Of a stretch of DNA of 7,286 bases, positions 1 to 6,126 are shown piece after piece. The stretch is taken from contig DYNG01000030.1 of NCBI GenBank assembly GCA_020721165.1, positions 1 through 7,286 of the forward strand. Direction: 5' to 3'. Position numbers and translations under genes: made by a program. Positions within the stretch are counted from its first letter, which is position 1. Each line of letters opens with the position of its first letter. The notes beneath the pieces were generated by a model. That model saw only the letters and a program-made list of their open reading frames with translations, had not been told where the DNA came from and did not search any database. Source of the DNA: Desulfocapsa sulfexigens (lineage in GTDB: Bacteria; Desulfobacterota; Desulfobulbia; Desulfobulbales; Desulfocapsaceae).

Positions 1-97
1 TGACGAGACAATTTGCAGCAACGCAGCAGTTGGCGACTTTTTGCGACGCCATCATAGTTATATATTTACAACGGCGTAATAAATGTAATCAAAAAAC
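1..97. other. AT-rich leader upstream of the defence locus, no gene assigned
   Basis: Two forward frames are open from the window edge (stops at 77-79 and 99-101), so the tail of an upstream gene cannot be excluded, but neither short peptide is recognisable. A small inverted repeat, TGGCG at 31-35 and CGCCA at 47-51 with an 11-base loop holding five T, is visible. The part from 52 to 97 is very rich in A and T and lies directly before the -35 box at 98, where an UP element would sit. That role is inference. Confidence 0.4.
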
Positions 98-126
98 TTG
101 ACATCAAAAGGTTTGTCGGGAATATT
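98..126 (+). promoter_or_regulatory. Sigma70-like promoter for the AbiF RNA and probably abiF
   Basis: A perfect -35 box TTGACA lies at 98-103. After a 17-base spacer comes AATATT at 121-126, a 4-of-6 match to TATAAT. The predicted transcription start is near 133, only a few bases before the first stem of the small RNA at 138, so promoter and RNA fit each other well. The upstream AT-rich stretch could act as an UP element. The TTG inside this box is in frame with abiF and could be mistaken for its start, but its role as a -35 box explains it better. No promoter assay is available from sequence. Confidence 0.65.
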
Positions 127-132
127 GTGTTT

Positions 133-181
133 AACACACCCGCCACGCCTCTCTACGATGCGCACCCCGGCGGGTATTTTT
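133..181 (+). ncRNA. AbiF-type structured small RNA, possible RNA antitoxin
   Basis: The outer stem is perfect over 7 bp: ACCCGCC at 138-144 with GGCGGGT at 169-175. Inside it, 146-151 (CGCCTC) pairs with 157-162 (GATGCG) except for one C-U mismatch, closing a TCTAC loop. A single-stranded CACCCC lies at 163-168. Five T follow at 177-181, so the outer stem doubles as an intrinsic-terminator-like end. The AbiF start codon follows directly at 182. From literature knowledge, AbiF-family genes carry a conserved upstream non-coding RNA reported to work as an RNA antitoxin of AbiF. Assignment here rests on position, fold and gene partner, not on a covariance-model search. Start and end are predicted from the promoter and the T tract. 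Confidence 0.72.
138..181 (+). terminator. Terminator-like end of the small RNA, possible attenuator of abiF
   Basis: The G+C-rich outer stem (138-144 with 169-175) is followed by one A and five T, the pattern of a rho-independent terminator. The loop side is long because it holds the inner hairpin. A local alternative hairpin, ACCC at 164-167 with GGGT at 172-175 closing a 4-base CGGC loop, would sit even closer to the T tract. Either fold could stop most transcription after about 48 nucleotides and let only part continue into abiF and the genes behind it. The T run is short, so termination is probably incomplete. Confidence 0.5.
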
Positions 182-1120
182 ATGTCTAATGGACAGAAGC
201 AGAACTACTGCAAACCAGCGCTCACCATCGACCAACAGCTTGACCTCCTGGTCGCAAGGGGACTCACTATCCCCGACCGAGATAAAGCCCGCCATTACCT
301 GAATTACATCGGTTATTACCGCCTCTCCGGATATTTTCTCACCTTCCAGCAAAGCACCTCCGGCACAGTCCCTCATTCCTTTAAGAAAGACATTACTTTC
401 AAGGATGTCCTGGATTGCTATATTTTTGATCGGGAATTGCGCCTCCTGGTCATGGATGCCATCGAGCGGATTGAAGTGGCATTCAGGGCCTGTATCTCAA
501 ACACCATGAGCGAGAGCCATGGCCCGCACTGGTTCATGAACTCTACCCACTTTATTCCAAGATTCAAGCATGCCGAGTTGCTGGACAGGATTAGGCGTGA
601 GACCTTCCATTCATCAGTCACATCAGCACGGAATCACCCGCGTCGCGAATCGTTCATTCACCATTATTACGAAACTTATAGCCATCCTGACCTGCCACCA
701 AGTTGGATGGTAGTCGAAGTCATGTCCCTTGGCACCCTTTCCAGTATCTATGCCAGCCTTGCCTCCAGGGATATGCAGAAAACTATCTGCCAGCCGTTCG
801 GGATAAATCATCTGGTCATGGAATCATGGCTTCATACCCTTACCTATCTGCGGAACCTCTGCGCCCATCATGCACGGCTGTGGAATCGGCAGTTCAGTAT
901 CAAGCCGACCATCATGAAGGCGTATCAGAAGCAGTTGGGACGCAACGCTACATTCTATGCCCAGGCAGCCATGCTCTATGTGCTTATGTACATCATTGCC
1001 GATGGTTCCCAATGGCAGCGCCGCCTGGCCGAACTGCTGGACAAACATCCGCATGTCTTTATTCCGGCAATGGGATTTCCTGAAGGCTGGAAAGAAGACC
1101 CGTTCTGGCGGATGGCCTAA
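182..1120 (+). CDS. abiF: Abi_2-family abortive infection protein, AbiF-type HEPN RNase toxin
   Basis: This 312-residue protein belongs to the AbiD/AbiF (Abi_2) family. Members are phage-defence proteins with a HEPN fold, thought to act on RNA in the cytoplasm and arrest the cell. Visible family signatures are YYRLSGY near residues 45-51, IERIEVAFR near 94-102, PSWMVVEVMSLGTLS near 172-186, the HEPN R-x4-H motif RNLCAH at 224-229 followed by HARLWNR, and a C-terminal MGFPEGW. No signal peptide or clear membrane span is present, and the motifs look intact. The ATG at 182 is preferred over in-frame TTG 98 (inside the -35 box) and ATG 158 (inside the RNA hairpin). Residues encoded upstream of 182 do not look like family sequence. 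The only ribosome-site candidate is GGCGGG at 169-174, which is paired in the RNA stem. The stop lies 30 bases before mod. AbiD-like naming is possible, but the adjacent RNA favours AbiF. Confidence 0.88.
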   Translation: MSNGQKQNYCKPALTIDQQLDLLVARGLTIPDRDKARHYLNYIGYYRLSGYFLTFQQSTSGTVPHSFKKDITFKDVLDCYIFDRELRLLVMDAIERIEVAFRACISNTMSESHGPHWFMNSTHFIPRFKHAELLDRIRRETFHSSVTSARNHPRRESFIHHYYETYSHPDLPPSWMVVEVMSLGTLSSIYASLASRDMQKTICQPFGINHLVMESWLHTLTYLRNLCAHHARLWNRQFSIKPTIMKAYQKQLGRNATFYAQAAMLYVLMYIIADGSQWQRRLAELLDKHPHVFIPAMGFPEGWKEDPFWRMA

Positions 1121-1139
1121 TTTTATCATGAATATTTGC

Positions 1140-1145
1140 AAGGAG
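1140..1145 (+). promoter_or_regulatory. Ribosome binding site that fixes the mod start at 1151
   Basis: AAGGAG lies five bases before ATG 1151, the best Shine-Dalgarno match in the window together with that of the DUF932 gene. It rules against the in-frame TTG at 1136, which would lie upstream of this site and add only five residues. Confidence 0.8.
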
Positions 1146-1150
1146 ATTGC

Positions 1151-3244
1151 ATGTCCAAGATCAACATGACTGAAGAAGAACTGACCAAGTTGCTGGCAGC
1201 AGTCAATGCCGGAGTCGAACCAGCGCCGGAACTTGCCGGAAAACTCTTTCCAACGCTTATGGAAAAACTGGGGCAGGAAGGAAAGTTCGACTTTGAAACC
1301 TTGAACCGCATCAAGATTCCTACCATCGAATATGCCGGAAAGCGTTCTGAAGGGGTCATTCTGGCCTCTGCCGCAGCCCTGGGGCAGTCTGCGCCATTAC
1401 AGGTGGTTCGCAGTTTCGGCGAGCCGGGAGAAGACGGCTGGAAGAATCTTATCATTCAGGGGGATAATCTTCAGTTTTTGAAAACTGCCTATCTCAATCA
1501 AGACCCGCTGGTCAAAGATAAGGTCAAGGGGAAGGTCAAGCTTATCTATATTGACCCGCCGTTTGCGACGAAAGCGGATTTTCAAGGCGGTGAGGGGCAG
1601 AAAAGCTATAGCGACAAGGTTGAAAGTTCTGAATTTATTGAAAATCTTCGGGAAAGGATTATTTTCTTGAGAGAATTGTTAGCTGATGAGGGAAGCATTT
1701 ATCTACATCTTGATACAAAAAAAATCCATTACATGAAAGTTGTAATGGATGAGATTTTTGGCGATTCCAACTTTCAAAATCAAATTATTTGGAAGAGGAC
1801 ATCCGCACATGCTGATTCAACAACCTATGCCAATGTCCATGACTGCATAATTTGTTATTACAAGTCTGAAAAAAGTACTTTCAACCAACAGTTTACAGCG
1901 TATTCGCAAGACCATCTCGATAAAAGATATAAACACCTTGATTCAGATGGAAGAAAATTTGCAGATGGCGACTTAGTAGGAGCAGGCCTTAAAGGAGGTG
2001 GATACGAATATGACTGGAAAGGCGTAACAAAAATTTGGCGGTGCCCAATCCAAACAATGCAACGCTATGAAATTGAAGGGAAGTTGTATTATACAAAAAG
2101 TGGAGTCCCCAGAATAAAGCGTTACATAGATGAAGTTCAAGGGCAGCCTGTAATGGATGTGTGGTTGGATATTTTTCCAGTAAACTCTCAAGCCGCGGAG
2201 CGTATTAACTATCCAACTCAAAAGCCAGAACAACTGCTGGAAAGAATTATTAAAGTTTCATCCAACCCCGACGACCTGGTCATGGACATCTTTGGTGGTT
2301 CGGGGACAACAGCGGCCACAGCCGAAAAGTTAGGGCGTCGCTGGATTACCTGCGATTTTGGCAAGCACTCCATCTACACCATGCAGAAGCGCATCCTGCG
2401 TATCGCTGAATCTAAAGCCTTCGATGCCGTCAAGAAAAACGCCAACTACGGCCAGCCACCCAAAGCCTTTGCCGTGGCATCGGTTGGAGCCTACGATTTC
2501 AGCCGCATCATGAATCTGCGGGAAAACAAGTGCGCCTACATCTCCTTTGTTCTGGCCCTCTTCGGCATTCCCAAAGAAGAGAAAGACTATGTCGCCAAAT
2601 ATAAGCTCGACCACATCTATGCCGAACGAGACGGCGACCCGGTGGAAATCTTCCCTGTCTGGGATGACCAGTTTCTTTACAATGTGCGGATTGATCAGGA
2701 GTACCTCAAAGACATCATCACCCAGTCACGCGGACGACTGAAGGGAACTTTCTATATTGCCGTGCCGGAGAGCTGCACCCAGGTATCCGACATCAAACTC
2801 CCCAATGGCTCAGGCGGCGAAGTTCACTTCCGCTTCCTCAAGTTCCCTTATTCCATCCTGGAACAGGCGTCCCGTAACTTCGCCATCGAAGACCAGCCGG
2901 ATACTGCCGCCAACATCAACAATCTGGTCTCATCCGTCGGCTTTTATTTTAACGACAAAGTGGCATTGAAGGTGGCCAAGACCAGCAAAGGATTAAAGAT
3001 AACGAAATTTTCCACTCCTATCCTCACCCGTGACGGCGCTGCCTATACGGGACTTTCTGGCTTGTCGCTTCTCCTGGTGGATATTGACTATAACAGGGAA
3101 GTTTTTGATATGGAACATGCCGTATATGCCAAAGATATTCCAGAAAATGGCGAAATCGTTTTAGCCGGTGTGACGGCCATCACCGCTGTCATCGCCATTG
3201 ACAAACACGGCAACGAATCAAAACCCACTCTGATAAGCGAGTAA
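1151..3244 (+). CDS. mod: Type III restriction-modification methyltransferase (Mod)
   Basis: The 697-residue protein is the DNA-recognition and methylation subunit of a Type III system. It transfers a methyl group from AdoMet to a base in an asymmetric site, and it also guides Res. An N-terminal helper region with WKNLIIQGDN (about 97-106) precedes catalytic motif IV, DPPF, at 135-138. GSIYLHLD (about 181-188) and IFGDSNFQNQIIWKR (about 202-216) follow, then a variable target-recognition segment, YPTQKPEQLL at 354-363, and AdoMet motif FGGSGTT at 381-387. The order IV before I is the beta class, typical of Type III Mod. DPPF replaces the more usual DPPY and is seen in both N6-adenine and N4-cytosine enzymes, so the modified base is not certain. 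About 270 residues follow motif I and may contact Res. Length is near that of EcoP15I Mod (about 644). Res starts four bases after the stop, so the pair is surely co-transcribed. A sharp A+T-rich block covers the recognition segment. Confidence 0.92.
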   Translation: MSKINMTEEELTKLLAAVNAGVEPAPELAGKLFPTLMEKLGQEGKFDFETLNRIKIPTIEYAGKRSEGVILASAAALGQSAPLQVVRSFGEPGEDGWKNLIIQGDNLQFLKTAYLNQDPLVKDKVKGKVKLIYIDPPFATKADFQGGEGQKSYSDKVESSEFIENLRERIIFLRELLADEGSIYLHLDTKKIHYMKVVMDEIFGDSNFQNQIIWKRTSAHADSTTYANVHDCIICYYKSEKSTFNQQFTAYSQDHLDKRYKHLDSDGRKFADGDLVGAGLKGGGYEYDWKGVTKIWRCPIQTMQRYEIEGKLYYTKSGVPRIKRYIDEVQGQPVMDVWLDIFPVNSQAAERINYPTQKPEQLLERIIKVSSNPDDLVMDIFGGSGTTAATAEKLGRRWITCDFGKHSIYTMQKRILRIAESKAFDAVKKNANYGQPPKAFAVASVGAYDFSRIMNLRENKCAYISFVLALFGIPKEEKDYVAKYKLDHIYAERDGDPVEIFPVWDDQFLYNVRIDQEYLKDIITQSRGRLKGTFYIAVPESCTQVSDIKLPNGSGGEVHFRFLKFPYSILEQASRNFAIEDQPDTAANINNLVSSVGFYFNDKVALKVAKTSKGLKITKFSTPILTRDGAAYTGLSGLSLLLVDIDYNREVFDMEHAVYAKDIPENGEIVLAGVTAITAVIAIDKHGNESKPTLISE
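1615..2255 (+). other. A+T-rich target-recognition block inside mod, probable exchanged module
   Basis: Hand counts on 60-base blocks give G+C of 65 percent at 1381-1440, 52 at 1561-1620, 28 at 1621-1680, 33 at 1741-1800, 35 to 40 for the blocks counted from 1801 to 2100, 43 to 45 at 2161-2280, then 58 at 2281-2340. The block begins shortly after the DPPF motif and ends before the AdoMet motif, so it covers the target-recognition segment. The reading frame is continuous. Composition differs sharply from both flanks, consistent with recombination that swaps DNA specificity. Borders are approximate. Confidence 0.6.
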
Positions 3245-3248
3245 CCCC

Positions 3249-6071
3249 ATGCCCCCAGCGAAAAAGAAGGCCACACGGCTGAATCTTTCCGAGCATACCT
3301 TTGATGTCAATGAAAAGAAGTTTGACATTGAGCAGTTTGATTTCAGGGAGATTGAAGAGTATGTCAAAGCCCTGACCGACAGCCGCCCTTACCAGTTTGA
3401 GGCCATTAAAAAAACCATGGTCTATCTCTGGGGTGGCAGTTATAGAGATGTCACCCAACTTGCCAAAGAAAATTTCAAGAAGAAAGCCTCTATTCAGAAA
3501 CGGTTTTCCACTGAGGAAAATTTTCTCCGCCATTTACCCCTGCCGGATAAACGATCCGGTGTTATTCACCTGGCCACCGGCACCGGGAAATCTTTCCTCA
3601 TCTTTGCCATTGCCTATCTTTCCATAGTCATGAAGCTTAGCAAGCGGGTTTTGGTGCTGGGGCCGTCATCAACGGTAATCGAAGCCGGACTGCGGCAGAA
3701 ATGTAAAATGCTGATGCATGACACCAGATTAAACAGCAAACTGCCGCCCAAATATCGCAATGTCCCTGTTGTCCTTCTTGATGAAACCAAACCCGCCGAA
3801 GACTATTGCATCATCATCGAAAACATCAATGCCATCTACAATAAAGATCGTAATGCCATCGGTGACACCCTTTTTCTGGGAACCGACGATGTATTGGTTT
3901 TGTCTGATGAAGTTCACCATGCCTATACCCACCTGACTTTTACCGATACTGGCTTGGCGCTGGAGGAGAAAGAGGGGAAAGGAGAAGAACGCAGCGAACG
4001 GCTGTGGATGAAATTTTTGCGGGAAGAGCAGAAAATCACCCGACATATCGGCTTTACCGGCACCCCGTACAACCAGGACGAGTATTTCACTGACATTATT
4101 TACAACTACTCTATCCCCGATGCCCTGCGGGACGGCCACATCAAGAAAATCAATCCCATCCTCCATACCAGCTCTGATGACAACCTTACTCCAGAGCAAG
4201 TATTTGAAATTATCTACAAGACCCATCTGGACAATAAATTCAATTATTCCTACGCAACCAGAAACGGCAAAGCGCTTGTCAAACCGATCACCCTGTTTAT
4301 TGCCCCGCAACAGAATGTGGCCATTAAACAATCGGAAGAGTTTATCCGTTTTCTTGGAACTCAGCTCAAACAGGTAAAAAACAGTGATCAACCTGATTCC
4401 TATTATGAAAATCTGGCCAGAGCACAGGTGATTTGTGTTGTCAGCAAACTGGCTGAATCAGAATACAAGAAGAAACTTGACGAGATTGAAAGACTCACGG
4501 AACCGACCGAGTTTATCTTTGCCGTGGAGAAACTTTCTGAGGGCTGGGATGTAGAGAATGTTTTTCAAATAGTCCCAATGCAGGAGCGGGTCTTCAAATC
4601 CAAGCGGCTCATCTCTCAAGTGCTTGGCCGGGGGTTGAGAATGCCCCGTAAAGTACCCTATGCCAAGATTATGGCCGCCTATCCAGTGGTGACGGTGACC
4701 AACCATGAAAAGTTTGCCGATCATATCCGAGAATTAGTTGACTATGTGACCCAGTGCGAGGTGTATTTCAGTTCGTTTACCTTGAAAACAGGCGGTGGCC
4801 AGCGTCGAGCACAACATAATTTCACCTTGTTTCATATCAGTTATACGCCGGTCTCCACTCTTGTTGATAAGCCAATGGTAGATGACAAGCCGAAACGGGA
4901 AATATTATCTCTGAACTCACAGGCAGAACATCTTGGGATAACAATCAACTATCTGGTGACAGGTGACAAGAAATTCGAGTTGCGACGAAATTTTGTCACG
5001 GTTGATGAAGTTGTCTCTGCTCAGGCAAAACGATTTTCGAACCGAACATTTGAAAAGCAGTTATTCAGCTTTATCGATACCGTGATTGTTGAAGATCGTC
5101 TGCCGGATGTAGAGGATATAAGGCAGGTAGTTCGCAGTGCCATGACTTTCAAGATGCTTGATGGTGATCGGCTATCAGAAGAGAACGCCCAGATAATTGA
5201 TTTGTATTTTGGCCAGTATATGCCTGCTGGTCGTCAAAGGCTTAAACGAGAAAGCATACCCGGCAACCTTACACCAGTCAAAACTGAGGAGATGGATCGT
5301 TCGAGTATTCGGGTCAGTGAGGTTGACAAAGATATTACTCTTTTCTTGACCGAGGATTATGAAAATGAATTAAGCGAGGATAATCAGTTTGCTTTGACAT
5401 ATCTGAAAAATATGCGCGGCAATTTTGACACCAAGCAGCTTCCCCTCTTTGATATGCTGGACGATTTTATCAAGAAGAACAAGGATCACATTCGAGCGCT
5501 TTACGGCTACAAGCCCCCATACGCGGTCAATGCCAGCATATTCAAGTCACCGCAAAATCTGGTCAGAGTATCATCAAATCCTGAGAAGCTGTTTGTATAT
5601 GGCTTGATCGAATCTGCTCGCTATCTGCAATCGTGGCTCAAATCAAGGGACATGGGGTTTTATTCCATCGATTACGAATACTTTCGCAAAGGAAAAGACC
5701 GTGTTCGGGCGAGTTTCAACCCTGATTTTTTTATTAAAATAGACCTTGGCAAGTATATCCGCACTCTCAAGGGCGAAGGAACCGAGATCCAGCAACTGCG
5801 AGTTTTGCAGGATAAAGGTTTAACGACGATTATCAGGGTTGTTGAAATAAAAGCAGATGACGATACGGATGAAACAACACCGGCTAAGGAGCGCTACGCC
5901 AAGGAGCATTTCACCATTCTGAATCAGAAGTTGGAGGACGGGAATATTCCTGCGGAGTTTATCAGGGATAATGAATTTACTGAGCGGCAAGTGTACACCT
6001 TTGACCTGCTGATTCCGTCTCAATATGACACTTGGTTTACAAATTTGAAAAATGGACAAATAGCCTTATAA
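3249..6071 (+). CDS. res: Type III restriction endonuclease subunit (Res), helicase plus nuclease
   Basis: The 940-residue protein is the ATP-dependent motor and nuclease of the Type III system. It works with Mod, senses two sites and cleaves nearby DNA. Superfamily 2 motifs appear in order: ATGTGKS (Walker A) at 109-115, DEVH (motif II) at 220-223, TGTPY (motif III) at 270-274, SEGWDV (motif V) at 430-435 and QVLGRGLRMP (motif VI) at 457-466. The C-terminal nuclease shows NPD at 824-826 and EIK at 866-868, a PD-(D/E)XK core with a rather long gap of about 39 residues between D826 and E866. Length is close to EcoP15I Res (about 970) and no motif is broken. The start is ATG 3249, four bases after the mod stop. 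The ribosome site is weak (GCGAG near 3237-3241), so translation is probably coupled to mod. G+C falls from about 57 percent near 4021-4080 to about 40 percent beyond roughly 4900. A Type I HsdR is less likely because the partner is a beta-class Mod and no HsdS is present. Confidence 0.93.
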   Translation: MPPAKKKATRLNLSEHTFDVNEKKFDIEQFDFREIEEYVKALTDSRPYQFEAIKKTMVYLWGGSYRDVTQLAKENFKKKASIQKRFSTEENFLRHLPLPDKRSGVIHLATGTGKSFLIFAIAYLSIVMKLSKRVLVLGPSSTVIEAGLRQKCKMLMHDTRLNSKLPPKYRNVPVVLLDETKPAEDYCIIIENINAIYNKDRNAIGDTLFLGTDDVLVLSDEVHHAYTHLTFTDTGLALEEKEGKGEERSERLWMKFLREEQKITRHIGFTGTPYNQDEYFTDIIYNYSIPDALRDGHIKKINPILHTSSDDNLTPEQVFEIIYKTHLDNKFNYSYATRNGKALVKPITLFIAPQQNVAIKQSEEFIRFLGTQLKQVKNSDQPDSYYENLARAQVICVVSKLAESEYKKKLDEIERLTEPTEFIFAVEKLSEGWDVENVFQIVPMQERVFKSKRLISQVLGRGLRMPRKVPYAKIMAAYPVVTVTNHEKFADHIRELVDYVTQCEVYFSSFTLKTGGGQRRAQHNFTLFHISYTPVSTLVDKPMVDDKPKREILSLNSQAEHLGITINYLVTGDKKFELRRNFVTVDEVVSAQAKRFSNRTFEKQLFSFIDTVIVEDRLPDVEDIRQVVRSAMTFKMLDGDRLSEENAQIIDLYFGQYMPAGRQRLKRESIPGNLTPVKTEEMDRSSIRVSEVDKDITLFLTEDYENELSEDNQFALTYLKNMRGNFDTKQLPLFDMLDDFIKKNKDHIRALYGYKPPYAVNASIFKSPQNLVRVSSNPEKLFVYGLIESARYLQSWLKSRDMGFYSIDYEYFRKGKDRVRASFNPDFFIKIDLGKYIRTLKGEGTEIQQLRVLQDKGLTTIIRVVEIKADDDTDETTPAKERYAKEHFTILNQKLEDGNIPAEFIRDNEFTERQVYTFDLLIPSQYDTWFTNLKNGQIAL

Positions 6072-6072
6072 C
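6045..6072 (+). promoter_or_regulatory. Sigma70-like promoter for the DUF932 gene, overlapping the res end
   Basis: TTGAAA at 6045-6050 and TATAAC at 6067-6072 are each 5-of-6 matches to the consensus boxes, separated by 16 bases. The -10 box contains the res stop codon. Predicted transcription start is near 6079, giving a leader of about 48 nucleotides. This would let the DUF932 gene be expressed apart from the restriction operon. No terminator is visible between res and this gene, so read-through is also likely. Confidence 0.5.
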
Positions 6073-6114
6073 TTCAGCAGCAGCTTAAAAGTACGGCACA
6101 ACAATTCAAGTAGA

Positions 6115-6120
6115 AAGGAA
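6115..6120 (+). promoter_or_regulatory. Ribosome binding site of the DUF932 gene
   Basis: AAGGAA lies six bases before ATG 6127 and supports this start. No earlier in-frame start with a comparable site is seen. Confidence 0.7.
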
Positions 6121-6126
6121 CGACTC

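Noticed and set aside
1..101. Tail of an upstream protein gene
   Set aside because: Two frames are open to the edge, but the peptides are short and not recognisable, so neither is called.
98..181. Upstream TTG (98) or ATG (158) as the start of abiF
   Set aside because: TTG 98 is part of a perfect -35 box and ATG 158 lies inside the folded RNA. The residues they would add do not look like Abi_2 sequence.
1136..1150. TTG 1136 as the mod start
   Set aside because: It lies upstream of the strong AAGGAG at 1140-1145, which is correctly spaced for ATG 1151.
3729..4391. Long open frame of 220 codons on the minus strand
   Set aside because: It lies wholly inside the helicase motifs of res, and its translation shows no recognisable domain. 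It is an antisense shadow.
1151..6071. Type I R-M (HsdM/HsdR), BREX or DISARM
   Set aside because: No specificity subunit, no PglZ/BrxC-like or DISARM partner genes are present. A beta-class Mod of about 700 residues followed by a helicase-PD/EXK protein of 940 residues is the Type III layout.
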